The notes beneath the pieces were generated by a model that saw only the letters and a list, made by a program, of their open reading frames with translations, was not told where the DNA came from and made no database searches. 64,000 nucleotides of DNA. It comes from Pisolithus tinctorius. Taxonomy: Eukaryota; Basidiomycota; Agaricomycetes; Boletales; Pisolithaceae. Made by a program: the position numbers and the translations under genes. Location: NCBI GenBank assembly GCA_024663395.1, contig JANFAH010000056.1, positions 124,001 through 188,000 on the forward strand, in the 5' to 3' direction. The first letter of the stretch is position 1, and each line of letters begins with the position of its first letter. This document shows, in pieces, positions 9,533 through 20,718 of the stretch.

Positions 9533-10856
9533 CTAACAGAAATGAGTGTGATTCCCATCTTGGGAGCATAGAGTACATCCTTGAGTCAAATGTGGGTTTG
9601 TGCAGTGCCATTTTGGAGTGAGATTGCAAAGGTCACCTTTCCTGTTGGCATGGAAGGTGTGATTGTCAGCAGCAGTGATAGGTTTGGGAATGATTGGCTT
9701 ATAGTTGAGGAATTTGCTGCAGTAGGAGGACATATGACATGAAGCACCTGAGTCGAACAGGATGGTCTCCTCTGTGGAATTTAGGCTTTCACCTGCAAGC
9801 AGAGCATGATCAAAGGTGTACATGTATGCATCTTCTTCATCAATAATGATGTCCTGGGGGTTTGGAATTTCTTCCTCTGCAATTTCCATGAACCAATCAT
9901 TGTCCTGCAGGTGTGCTAGCCAGACTCCATTGGGTTCGGAGTCAGCACTGGTCTGTGCACTTGAGCTGGCTGTTGTGCTGGCCACAGTGGCCACTTTTCT
10001 GGAGCCTTTTTCCTTCTTTTTCCCTTTGCCTTTGTTCTGGAACCACTTGGGTGCTTGCCCAGCTTTTCCACCACCCTCTTCGCAGCATTGGTCTCTGCCA
10101 TGACCTTTCTTTCCACAATTTTCACAAGTAGACTTCTTTCCATCCTTCACTAAGTAAGCTGTGTCTTCAGAATTTCTGGAGTTGCCTCTCTTTGTCCATG
10201 TTTGGTGCCTATCATATTCATCAGAAATTACTTTGATTATGAAGTCTGGAGATAGGTCCTTTTGCATGACCAGGGCTGAAGACATCATAGCTGAGAGGTT
10301 GGAGTCATACAAAGTGGGAAGTGAACTGAGAATGATTGCTGCAAAGTCATTGTCTGTGATAGACTGTCCAAGTGCAGCAAGTTGTTCATGCAGTGCATGC
10401 ATCTTGTCAAAGTGAGCATGGACATCACCTTTTTCTGCACAGTGGGATTCTTGGAGTTTTCTCCAGAGATTGATTGTGACAATGTGAGAGTGGTTTTGGA
10501 AAAGGTCAGTGAGGACACCCCACACACTCTTTGCAGTCTCTTCCTTCAGGACTCAAAGGAATAGGGATTCTGGGAGTGACACAGCAATCACTTGCTTGAT
10601 GTATGTATCCATCGTCCTTTGCCCATTGCTGAAGTTTTTCTGGGTACTTGCTAACAAGTTTTTGCTCCATGGCTGTGGGCTTCCAGGAGGAGTCTTTTCC
10701 TGCTGAAGGGTCCTCTGGTTTTGCATCCAAGCCAGTCAGGTGTCCAATCAGCCCTTTCAAACTGACAGCCCATTCAACCCAAGCCTTGTAGTATAGCCAG
10801 TTGCTTCCATCCACATTTAGGGTTGGGACTTGTAAGGAATGATCATCTTTCACCAT
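9533..10856 (-). pseudogene. gag: Ty1/copia gag-protease (copia no. 2)
   Basis: The start is ATG at 10856, just inside the LTR and primer site. The N-terminal gag includes LNVDGSNWLYYKAW. A 4-bp duplication (TACATACATC, near 10600) shifts the frame, and a TGA (10553-10555, CGA in the parent) follows. The rest is open: UBN2-type gag (DKMHALHEQLAALG, IILSSLPTLYDSN), a CCHC zinc knuckle (CENCGKKGHGRDQC), a lysine-rich spacer and the aspartic protease motif ILFDSGASCHMS. This is the usual copia order. The frame ends at 9533 before integrase. Confidence 0.88.
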
Positions 10857-10897
10857 AGTGGGTAGTGTTGCTGTGTAATAACTCTTTCAGAATTAGA

Positions 10898-10920
10898 GCA
10901 CAAGAGTGGGGCTCATAACC
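10898..10920 (-). promoter_or_regulatory. Copia primer-binding site, half-tRNA(iMet) type
   Basis: Immediately downstream of the 5' LTR edge, the minus strand reads GGTTATGAGCCCCACTC. Its complement contains GGGCUCAUAACC, the anticodon stem-loop of eukaryotic initiator tRNA-Met. Drosophila copia and yeast Ty5 prime from a half-tRNA cut in that loop, so the same priming is likely here. The match is strong over the first 12 nt and weaker beyond. Confidence 0.7.
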
Positions 10921-11212
10921 TAATGAAGTTATGAGTATCTCAGTGTACAAAGTAGTCACTATATTGGTACCTAACAAAGTTATGAGTATCTACACTATGT
11001 CAGTACCAAGTAAATGAATGTAAGTATAGGTATGCTCACCTCAGTGTGCAAAGTAGTCACTGAGATGGAAAAGAATGGTGCAGAAAATTTATAGTACCAT
11101 AATTAGTAAGCATGGTGACATCGGAATTTAATTCTGAGGGTCAGGGGGAAACTCCAAGCCCTCTGGGCGAAACTCCAAGAGGTTACCATAATTCCAGAAT
11201 GCATTCTCAACA
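10921..11212 (-). repeat. Copia 5' LTR of copia no. 2 (292 bp)
   Basis: Same family and length as 5307-5598, in minus orientation. On its own strand it begins TGTTGAGAATGC and ends CTTCATTA. It precedes the primer site and the gag ATG at 10856. The base after its outer edge starts the hAT region; the presumed TSD is TCCTG (11213-11217), but its partner is not in the window. Confidence 0.9.
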
Positions 11213-12388
11213 TCCTGCAATCCCAATATCACACCCTGCTCTCTCAACCTGCCATTCTGGACCCCATACCCATCACTATTGCACTCTTGTGATCTGTACT
11301 CAATGTGTGGTGATGTTGCTTGGTGTGTACATATGCCATCTGAATGCCCTCCTGACACCATGCCCATCACCCATCATTCTTGATGGATATCCATTGCCAT
11401 GTGGCTCATATTATCTCCATTTATGCCTGTTGCTTGCTTACTGCTCACTTGTACTGTATGAATTTGTCTTACTACTTGTATTTAGTGTGGGCAACATCTC
11501 AAACAGACACAAGCCATTTGTGGCTCATCAGCTGCCCCACTATGCTGTTGTGTCACCTTCATGACTGTACATTGCATCCTGAGCCTGTTCACATGCAGGC
11601 ATGGAGGGAGTATCATGAATCATATTCACCAGTCAAGGGAAGTAGCAGAGCCACACTCAACATGACAGCACACCTGGGCCAAGCTGGCCATATGATGCAG
11701 TCAATTCCATTTACTGCAGCTCCTGGGTCAGCACCTCAGCTTCTACCAGCCAGTTTCCCATCATCATCAGCTATGATGGGGGGTTCACCACTGTTGGTGC
11801 CTGGTCCTTCCACATCAGCATCATCATCAGCCCTCCTTCAGATTCCAACCATATCTCCCATGAGTTCCATCCCCCCTAGCCCAGTACTCTCTGAACTTTC
11901 ATGGGGATCTCATCAGTCAAAGCATTTCAGGCTCACCCAGAGTGGCCTCTACCAAACCACTTCACTCCCACTACCTGTGGTGTCACCCACAATATCTTCT
12001 GACCCATCTTTCCATTCACCTATTGGAGTTTCCTGGACCCCTGCTGACCAGGCTGACTGGGAGAGGCTGCTTGCAAGGTTTACTGCTAGTGCAGGATTAC
12101 CATTGCAGTGGGTGGAGAACCATGAATGGAAGGTTATTTGTGATTAATTTCTTCCACATGCAAAAAATCCATCCCCCAAGGTCCTTACTCAGTACATTTT
12201 GCCTGATGTTCTGTGGGACTCAAGACAGCAGCACAAAACAAGTGTAGAGGCCTTGAAGTTACCCTACAGTGTGATGGGTGGACCAGTGAGAACAGTCATC
12301 ATCTGATTGGCTTCATGATTACTGCACAGCAAAAGGTGAGTCATGTCTACACCAAACATACTATATCCTCACAAGCATTTAATAGTTA
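11213..12388 (+). pseudogene. hAT transposase, N-terminal part
   Basis: From about 11590 the frame encodes a Ser/Pro-rich linker and then FTASAGLPLQWVENHEW and FLPHAKNPSPKVLTQYILPD. After a frame change it gives GLEVTLQCDGWTSENSHHLI and GFMITAQQK, a hallmark of Agaricomycete hAT transposases (first catalytic Asp in CDGWT). The exon ends at AAG 12336. An intron (12337-12385, GTGAGT...TTAATAG) leads to exon 2, which opens TTA TA and is broken there by the IS630-like element. The sequence resumes at 33092 with CACTGTC. The BED-finger end is not recognisable; copia no. 2 may have cut it off. Confidence 0.8.
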
Positions 12389-12579
12389 TACAGTTTCCTC
12401 CACATAAACCCAGCACCTCTCAGCTGGAGTTATTTTTGATGGCAGGGCTGCTGGATTAAATTTTTGATAGGAAATGTACCTCTAATTAGCGTAAATCTGC
12501 ATTCTTGAAAAATACCCATGATTATGTAATTGTTCACTTTTGGGGAGGGAAATCCACAACATGGGGTTATCATGACAAT

Positions 12580-14356
12580 ATGCCTCCTCTGACGAAGAAA
12601 CAGAAGCAGGCAAGGCAGCAACAAGCTTCTGGGACTAAATACTTCGATAATGGCTTGGTTGAAGACTTATTGGATATTTCCCTGGACCCCAGCTACGAAC
12701 CAGATTCTGGACTCCAAGATGACTGGGATGCAACAGATTCCGACTGTTCCATTGTCAACAACATGTCATTCAGCCTCCTGGACTGTAATGTACAAGAGTC
12801 AGATGGCAGTGAGTCAGAGCAGAGCTCTGAGGAGCCAGAGGACAATATTACTTGCGCAGGTGGAGAGTGCAAAGCTCAGGATGACATTGTCAAGTTCAAA
12901 GCTGAAGATACTCTAGATTATGTGGAGAAATGTGCACACAAGGCTGCAACATGTGCACAGAGGTTCTGGGATGATGTCACAAGTTTTGTGAGTGGAGTTT
13001 CGAGCACTTGTAACCAAACCATTTGAAATGGGCCCTTTTCTCAGAGAAACCAGCCCATGAAACTCCCAACAATCGCAATGCCCACATATACTGGAACTGG
13101 AAGGACAAGAACCTACCTGCAGGAGCAGGCTCTGTGACGAGCTGCACAAAATAATCATAAAATCACCTCATTCTTTACCCCGGCACCCCAACCTATCATG
13201 ATAAATGAAGAACGCAGCACTGGGAGCACTGTCAGACATGAGTCCAAGGCTCTTGCTAATCTCCCTCCCAAAGTTCCCCAGCTCACATCCTGCAACCACA
13301 ATGCACAATCTGAACCCACCACATCTGAACTTGTGCATACCACATTAGCCACACCAGAGCCTCAAGCAGGTGACACAGCAGTTGCAGCCACCTTTTTGGA
13401 TGTAACAGAGGATGATAATGACAGTGCTGAGTCCATCTCTGTCATGGGATGCATCAACAAACTGATGGCTGATGCGAAAAAATACAAATCATTTACATCA
13501 CTATTCCACCTAAGTTCTCTCAAGCACTTCATCAACCTCTGGGATAAATATAAGCAAAACCCAAGGATCAAAGCCCCGATGGTCAAGGCAAGCCATACCA
13601 TTGCTGTCTCAGTTGGAAAGGGCCCATATTTCGCTCGAAAGATCTGCAAGCTATACTGATATGTTGCACACTTTCAAACCTTACCTCTGATCAACACAGG
13701 GAAGCATCATGCTCACCCATCATTATTGAATAACGAACGGATTGCACAGGCCATCCGTCGATACCTAACAGTTCTTGTGATGGTGAGGTAAGATAGTTGC
13801 ACATTCAATCATCGGAAACCTGTCTTACCTGAGTTTTACCAGATCACACCATTGCTTCTCATGAAGCAGGTCAATGCTGTTATCCTCCCAGCATTGGGTC
13901 TGGATGCCACAGATCACAACATATCTGAGGGAACAGCCCAATGGTGGCTTGGGAAACTTGGGTATGAACTAAAGGAGGCAAAAAAAGGTATTTACATTGA
14001 TGGCCATGAGCGGGAAGATGTGGTTACATATCATAAAGAGTTTTTGGCAATGTTTGGAGAGAACGAAAGGTATGTTTGATGTTATCACACAGACATTTTC
14101 TCAATAGAGTATTAGGCTACAACGCACATACACTGATGACAGTCTTGAGCCTGTTGAGCCTCAATTGGGACCTGGCGAACAGCTTCACATACCGGTCATG
14201 CATGATGAAAGTATTGTTCATGCAAATGAACTTCGATGGTGGGTATATGTGTGTGATGGTAAGATGCCACTGCGGAAAAAAGGCCAAGGTCGTGCAATCC
14301 ATATCTCGGATTTTATTGTTGAGCAGACTGGTCGACTTGCATTATCAGAAAGCCAG
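12580..14356 (+). pseudogene. IS630-like DDE transposase, N-terminal part
   Basis: The frame starts at ATG 12580 (MPPLTKKQKQARQQQ), with an acidic region and then long helical segments. TGA codons at 13024-13026, 13135-13137 and 13657-13659 fall where arginine fits. After introns near 13.8 kb and 14.07 kb it encodes GLDATDHNISEGTAQWWLGK, then HIPVMHDESIVHANE (the MHDES Asp is the likely first catalytic residue), WWVYVCDGKMPLRKKGQGRA and LALSESQ. The exon ends at 14356 before GTGTTGG. The next exon is 13.7 kb away at 28042 (VKENVGLPMDHQL) because other elements invaded this intron. Confidence 0.8.
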
Positions 14357-14399
14357 GTGTTGGAAAAAAATTATGGCCATTACATGTGACTGTATGTAA

Positions 14400-14990
14400 T
14401 TACAATGAATGATGTATGTTAGTGCCCTGCCAATGGGTAAAGTTTTCATTGGCATGGCATCATAATCCAGGGGTTGCCAATTGGAATGCCTGACAATGGC
14501 CAGTTGCTGCGAGCCAGGAACATGTGATTGGAATGCTATTGTTAGTCATTGACTGCTGATTGGAGTGCCTGACAATGGCCAGACAATTACAATGCTATTG
14601 TAAGCCATTGCCAAGCACGTCAATGGTGCGGAATTGATTGCAACACCCCTATCATCAGTCTAATGCTATTATCTTCGCTGCAACATCACAATCCATATTG
14701 CAATAGTATTTTTATTGTAGTGCCTTTCAAATTTGTCGCTATGACCTTGTCCATACTACTATTCTACTATGAGTGGTAAATTAGTTATGCAGTTTTGTAG
14801 ATATCTGCCGCTCAACCCGATCTGATGTATCCAAGTCTGGATTAGATCAGATAATGGATGATGTTTCATAATACATTACTGAATGCGTCCCAAGGGAACC
14901 AGGTAGGGTAAGGTGGCGGCACCAGGCTGCCCGGCCCAGGGTAGGATGGCAATCAGGGAGAAAGGGATTCAATTCATAGCAAAGATGCGA
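14400..14990. repeat. Subterminal repeats of the Plavaka-type element, non-coding
   Basis: Degenerate units around GCCTGACAATGGCCAG and ATTGGAATGCTATTGT recur from about 14470 to 14620. Related motifs appear inverted at 24700-24830. Such arrays are often transposase-binding regions. No coding frame is supported here. Confidence 0.5.
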
Positions 14991-15510
14991 GGTGTTCTGT
15001 ACAGCGTGAAATGATGGTGGGAGCACTGCTAGGATAGGTCCATGTACTGATGCCATTGGACAGAGAAGAGGGAAATGAGGAAATGCCAAGGTAACTGCAT
15101 TGTCAGCAGTCAGAGGGAAGGGTACAGCAAGTCCAGGCATGCAGCATGATTGGCAGCCAGAAGGAAGGGATAGTGAATACAGAAGGTATGCTGCACAGTG
15201 AGGAACCATGGGAAGAGAGGACAGGAACGACTGCAGGGGCATGCAGCATAGTCAGCAGTCAGGGAAGCAGATAATGAGTCTGTGAAAATGTTGCATGGTT
15301 GTGAACCGGGAGGAAGGAATAGTGACAGAGGTCCAGGGTGATTATAGGTGGGGGGAAGGGGACAGCAACGAGTCCAGGTGCACATTGTATGGCTGGCAGT
15401 TGGGGGGAAGGGAATGGTGAGTCAGAGGCACCCAGATGATCATGAATGGGACAGCAACGAGTCTGGAGCATGCCACATGGCCGGCGATGGTCAGAAGGAA
15501 GAGACAAGTC
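14990..15510. repeat. Degenerate minisatellite, about 100-bp units
   Basis: Recurring blocks contain GCATGCAGCAT or a variant, GGCAGTCAG, GGAAGGG and ACAGCAACGAGTC, spaced roughly 80-110 bp. Open frames on both strands here arise from the repeat composition and show no protein family. Confidence 0.5.
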
Positions 15511-16884
15511 TGAGCCAAGGACGACCTACAGATGTGATGCCTAAATGTACATCAACGAGTGACAAAGCCGCTCGCAGAATGCAGGAATCCCAACTGTTGA
15601 CAAGACAGTTAGTAAGTTGGCAGCATGGGGTGACATAGGTCAGCACCATATAGAATCAATACGATATGACAGTCAACTACAATGCTTGTCCTGGAATCAG
15701 ATGGTTTGTGGGGATAGTGAGCACATTCATTGATCGCTCACCTGTCTTTATCGTCGAAGACAACGGCGCTGCATTGAATGGCAACTGTCGCATTGGGTGT
15801 GAGATCGGACATCGACATGTAATGACTGTAGTGGTGGTTGAAGGGAAACATATTCAAGTCCCAATGCCACACGCATTATAACTTCAAGGCATAATTATCC
15901 AAAAATGGTAATCCTCATCCGGATATTGACATGACACTCAATGATAATCAGAATTCTGGATTGGAGTGTCAAGTCTGCTAGACTGTATGTATGCAATGTT
16001 CTACCACACTACTAAGTCGTGAGTAGGACGTATCAAAACATGAGTTCATTCTTTCATAAAACTAATTGTATCTCCCACCACTACCTTGACTCAGCACCCT
16101 CTTCTGCCTACTTGCCTCCACCAGAAAGACTATCCCAGTGAGGGGAGGTGACAGAAGGACAACAAATGCATGAAAAAATAAACCACATGATGGAAAACAG
16201 GGGTGAACAAAAAAGAGTGTATACGGTCATGGAAGGGACATGAAGAAGCAAATATAGTAGTATATGTTGTATGAGGACAGCGCTGAAGGGGATAAGTCTG
16301 GCAAAGCGAGAGTGGAATAGACAGCCATCCTTGTCATTCCCCAGAGGGAGATCAGGGTAGCTTGAAAGAAAAGAGCGTTGGTGCTATACAAAATGATCAA
16401 TTCAGATGCAATGGTGATCCCGTTGTACTGTGGAACGGACAAATCGATAGCAGACATCGAACAGAACTGTAGGTTTGACAAGACTTGAGGCGCTGAACCA
16501 TCACAGAGAATGAGTAACGCATCAGGCCAGCCGGAAGGGTGGGAGGTGCCCTACAGTAACCCCGATTCCACCGCAGAACGACCCACCAGGTCTGCCATCC
16601 CCACTGCAAACTTTGACCAATCACGACTGAGTAACCTTACCACTTCCCTCCGACCCCAATCTCGGTCGCACCCAGGGCATGCCCCACACAAATCAAAAAG
16701 TATGAACATACCCTTCACCAAATATCACCTTCCCTTCCACAAGTTGCTCCATGTTGTTGGCCTACAGTGCCAGCAGCATCGGCTTGCAGCTGATGGGTCT
16801 GTGAACGAAGCCTAGCAACGATTCAGAGAGCCAAACCAGGTGCAGCACCTACATCCTGTCACTGGCATGGTGGTCTTCTTCCTC
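15511..16884. other. No recognisable gene
   Basis: Only short frames occur (for example 15666-15881 and 16510-16815, plus strand). None has a recognisable domain or paired splice structure. It lies downstream of the kinase pseudogene on the minus strand and may include its 3' flank. I see no repeat structure. Confidence 0.4.
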
Positions 16885-17944
16885 TTAGTCCACTTTTCTT
16901 CTGCCAGCGCTTGCCTTCTGACTCGTGCCGGTGCTAGCATCCTCGGGAGCACCGCGCTGAACGCTCCAGTCGATGACATAGTCATACTGGAAGCCCTCAT
17001 GAATGAAGAGGTCACAGAAGAGCTTGCGAAGGTAGGAGTAGCCAGGCTTGTCGTCGAACCACAGTGCTCGAGTGTAATTGAGGAACATGCCAAATTCGTT
17101 AGGGAAGTCTGTGGGGGTACTCATCTCCTGCTCCATGATACAATCATACTTCTGCTTCTTGGTGGCAGCCTTGAGGCCCTGCCAGGGAAGTGTGCCACGG
17201 AGGAAATACATGAGCACGTAAGCAAGGACTCCAAGTCATCATGGTGGGCCTGTTCAGCAACTAAGTGAGTGTTGATTGAGGTATAACGAGTGGTCCCTGT
17301 GAGGTTCTTGTTCTCCCTATATGGGATGTGCAGATGAGTCTTTGGGTCACGGCACTTCTTTGCAAGACCAAAGTCAATAATGTTGACTTGGTTGCCTCGT
17401 TTCCCGATCCCCATCAAGGAGTCATCGGGCTTGATGTCGTGATGGATGAAATTATGAGAATGAATATGCTCGGTACGAGAGATCTTGAGATGTAAATTAG
17501 ATGGGAGAAGATCAAAATGTGTTTACAAACCAACTGGTCAGCCAGCAGCAGCATGGTCTTAGGCTAAACTTGCGGCTGCAAAAGTTGAAGAGGTCCTCGA
17601 GGGATGGACCAAGCAAGTCCAAGACCATTGTGTTGTAGTCACACTCTGTGCCGCACCACCTGGCAAATGAAACGCCGACACCGCTGGCCAGAGTCTTGTA
17701 AACTTTGGGTATTCCAACTAAGGGTGCTTTGCTTTGACGGGCTTGAGCTTAATGGCCACTTCTTCGCTGGAGGTGATGTCGATTCCAAGGTAGATGTCAC
17801 CTGGGGAGTGGTAAGGGTAGGCATACATTCGAGCACATAATGATAATGACTCTGCCTACTGAATGTGCCTGAGACTATCTTCTTACCGAGCCTGTACTTC
17901 CCATTGATGTGGAGGCCAAGTCTATGAGAGGCGTTGTCTGTCAT
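16885..17944 (-). pseudogene. Casein kinase 1 delta/epsilon-like kinase, broken copy inside a transposon
   Basis: From ATG 17944: MTDNASHRL and HINGKYRLGKKIVSGTFS, then an intron (17820-17878, GTAGGC...CCCCAG), then DIYLGIDIT and [15 protein letters not shown]. Stops and shifts follow through the middle. A second intron before [12 protein letters not shown] leads to the catalytic loop, which reads HHDIKPDD where CK1 has HRDIKPDN. Then come [65 protein letters not shown] and [16 protein letters not shown]. The start, DFG and C-lobe are clear, but the HRD Arg and the following Asn are changed and the TPTD-to-PNEF segment lacks a few residues. Retained introns argue for DNA-level capture of a host HRR25/CK1 gene rather than retrocopying. 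Confidence 0.88.
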
Positions 17945-18550
17945 GGTAATGATGATGTGGCTGGACAACAAAATGAGTGCGCAGAGTAAGGGCATGAAAA
18001 ACAGTTGAATAGCAAGACGCAGCAGGCTGTAAAGCACAGTGTGAGTGATGTGTCTCAGGTCGTTAGCAGATACTCCCTTGTTGGTTGTGTAGAACTGGCC
18101 AGACTGAGGAAGGCGAGCTCGGATGGGGGCCATGGCTACCTCAGGGGATCAAGGGTGGTCGGATGATGTCCGACACATGAGGTTTAGCATATGAAGACAC
18201 AGATGACAGGTGCGAACACCGGGGATAGGTATGGCATCAAGAATTTCACTCATGAATTTTGACCCAGGGCGACATTTCTTCAGCGAGGGCAGTTGCAACG
18301 AGAGGGAGACAGTGCCATTCAAACTTGTCAGACATTCCCTGAACCTATTTATTGGCTTAGAATCATCGAGTCAGGTCACAGGAAACAAAGAAAAGATCCA
18401 CTGTATTTAAAGAGTGGTTATGACAGTAGCGCATATGGCACATGAAGTAGCTAAACAGCCCGAGACTCGACTGACAATGACAATATAACTACTTACCCTT
18501 TCCCTTGTGCCGGGTGACATGACGTTCCTTTGCAGGCGGTTCCCAGGTAT

Positions 18551-20314
18551 TCACTGGTGCAGCCACTGAAACTTCAGCCATCCTTGAGCCAGAATGACTT
18601 CTTCTACAGGTAACTCCCTTCCACGACTAGATACAGATGGTAGAGCAGATGTATGACTGCCACCAAGTGAAAGATTTGATACGTCAACTGAAAGTGCCAA
18701 GGAGACTGAGTTTGCCTGAGAAATAACGACCAAGTCTGCAGCACGTCCATGGGTTGCTTCTGGCATGTGATGTGAAATAGAGGTAGAGTTGGGTCTGTTG
18801 AAGTGTAGGTCGGGGGGAGGTGTTGGCTGCCGGGGGCCATCCAACTGCGCCAAGATGTCGGACTCCCATGTGGAAGCTACTGAGGTGTCATTGGACGAGC
18901 CCAATGCTGCATTAGCAGAGGTGTTACTCGAGGCATTCCATACACCCTGATTGAAAAACTCCATCACTTCCAATGACCACTCTCGTTTTGATGGGTGACT
19001 CAATAGCTCGATGAAATACTCGAAGTCGTCCTGATATCTGAATCCACTTTCTTCACCAATGGTTGTAAGCTTGTGGTCACTCGATAATAAGTACCACACC
19101 TGTTAAACATTTGTCAGAATATGCAGACCAGAAGAAAAAGGTGACACAAGACTTACAAAGGTAGCAGTGATGGCGATCAGGCCAGCCGAAGGGCCGGATA
19201 TCCCCAACTTCTGACCTCATCCCTGTGGACCACCCCTTTGCTTGCCAGTGAGGACTCCCTTGCCAAAAACCATGACTTGAATGATCTTATAGAAGTAATC
19301 AGCGTATGTATAGTCATAAGTAGTGAAAAAAACTTACATTAACCAGGAGTGGGGTTTTGAATAAATCCCTAGCCACCGGAGCGTCTGGTTTGGGAAAGAG
19401 GATTGGTGAGAGAGGGGTATAGCAAGCGTCGATGTTCCTGGGGTGCATCTTCAGCAGTACTCTCACAGCCTCGTTTGACCCACACAGAGCTCTTGAATTC
19501 TCATTTGCGAATAAGTTGGCACTAAGTTCCAAGTGTGCAAAGAGTTGCTGCGCATTATCCTTAACAGGCTTGAGGATGTTGGGCCTCTCAGCCCCAACTG
19601 CATTTGAAAACTAAAAGGTGATCAACGCCAGCCTTCGAATTATGGATTGGGAATGTCAACCTACCACACAGCCAAAGTTACTGTACGTTGTCGCATGGAC
19701 CTTGAGGTTACTGGGTAGCATGAAGTAGGGTTCCGCTTTGAAGCCTGCGATTTTTGATTCAGGCATACTCCAGTGGGCAGGGTCAGTCAGATCATATCCA
19801 GGTGGCAGAGTGATGAGTGGGAAAACATCTTTAGGGACCCAGAAATGATAGAAGAAGCAATACTTTTTTGCCTGGGCAATGATGTTGTTGTCCAATATGG
19901 TGTTCAGGTTGTTCTCTACAGCTTTCTTGTGGCTCTGCGGGAGGGTGGAGAGTAGACTGTTATAACCGATTCGTAGCTGCTTCATCTGAATGTGAAGCCT
20001 CGAGTACGCCAGCTGAGTGGCACCGAGTGCCTGTTACCATAGTGTAAGCAATAACTGTGTCGAGACTGAAAGAATGATGAAGGAAAGGGATGTACACTGC
20101 GTAGCTGGGGAGCACTAGCATCTGGAGGTGGTTCGTGCATGATTCTCTGCCATTCCCGAAGCTCTTCAAGGTCAGAGGTCTCGTTGTCATCAGAGTGGTC
20201 CAAGTGTGAGTCGGCGCCAGAAGAGTCCGAATCAACGTTACGAAGTGCATCTGTAAAGTCCTCAGGCATGCCTACAAAAGAGAACTTGATGACGATTTGA
20301 GCCAAAATTGACAA
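18551..20314 (-). pseudogene. Accessory protein of the Plavaka-type element, unrecognised (possibly DUF6698-like)
   Basis: Multi-exon minus-strand gene. The first exon starts at ATG 20314 with an acidic Ser/Asp/Glu stretch. The next (from about 20030) has LLSTLPQSHKKAVENNLNTI, FWVPKDVFPLITLPPGYD and FGCVV. Further exons give PVKDNAQQLFAHLELSA, VMVFGKGVLTGKQRGGP (with a TGA after PQG), GISGPSAGLIAITATF and YQDDFEYFIELLSHPSKREW, ending at 18551. The tail pattern (a helical block, then a Phe-Tyr/Trp-rich segment before WSLEVMEFFNQGVW) loosely resembles DUF6698 proteins of Agaricomycetes. Function is unknown. Confidence 0.5.
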
Positions 20315-20718
20315 GAGGACAAAAGTGCCACTACTCAGCCTGGGTCTGTTTTATGTCGCAGGCCTCCTTAAAAGCCTTCAAGTCCACCCTGACTCTGAGA
20401 AGAGAGCTGTTGGGTGATGTAAAATGCATGTCAGTGAGACGACGACAAGTAACACTTACTCGTGACACCAGCAATGTGCAGCACATCTTCAGGAATCATT
20501 TCAATGGGTGTTTCATCACCACAATGCCATGCAGTTGCTCCCTGACAGCCATACCAGTAATAACAGTAGTATCATGATGCGATAAGATGTAATAGCACGG
20601 TGTACAAAGAATCACATTCATTCTGATGCTGGCCCTCCAACATCCAGGTCTGATTGTTCTGACCCTACCGGTATAGAATCAAGATCAGTTTGAATGAAGT
20701 AATACACAACAATGGGGA

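Noticed and set aside
10921..11217. TCCTG as a verified TSD of copia no. 2
   Set aside because: The opposite end of the element was overwritten by copia no. 1, so the partner cannot be seen.
14847..15507. Overlapping 80-130 aa frames on the minus strand
   Set aside because: They come from a degenerate minisatellite; the translations are Pro/Leu/Cys-rich without domain blocks.
16885..17944. A functional host casein kinase gene
   Set aside because: The catalytic loop HRD/N residues are changed, the middle of the N-lobe is frameshifted and a short segment is missing; it also lies inside a transposon.
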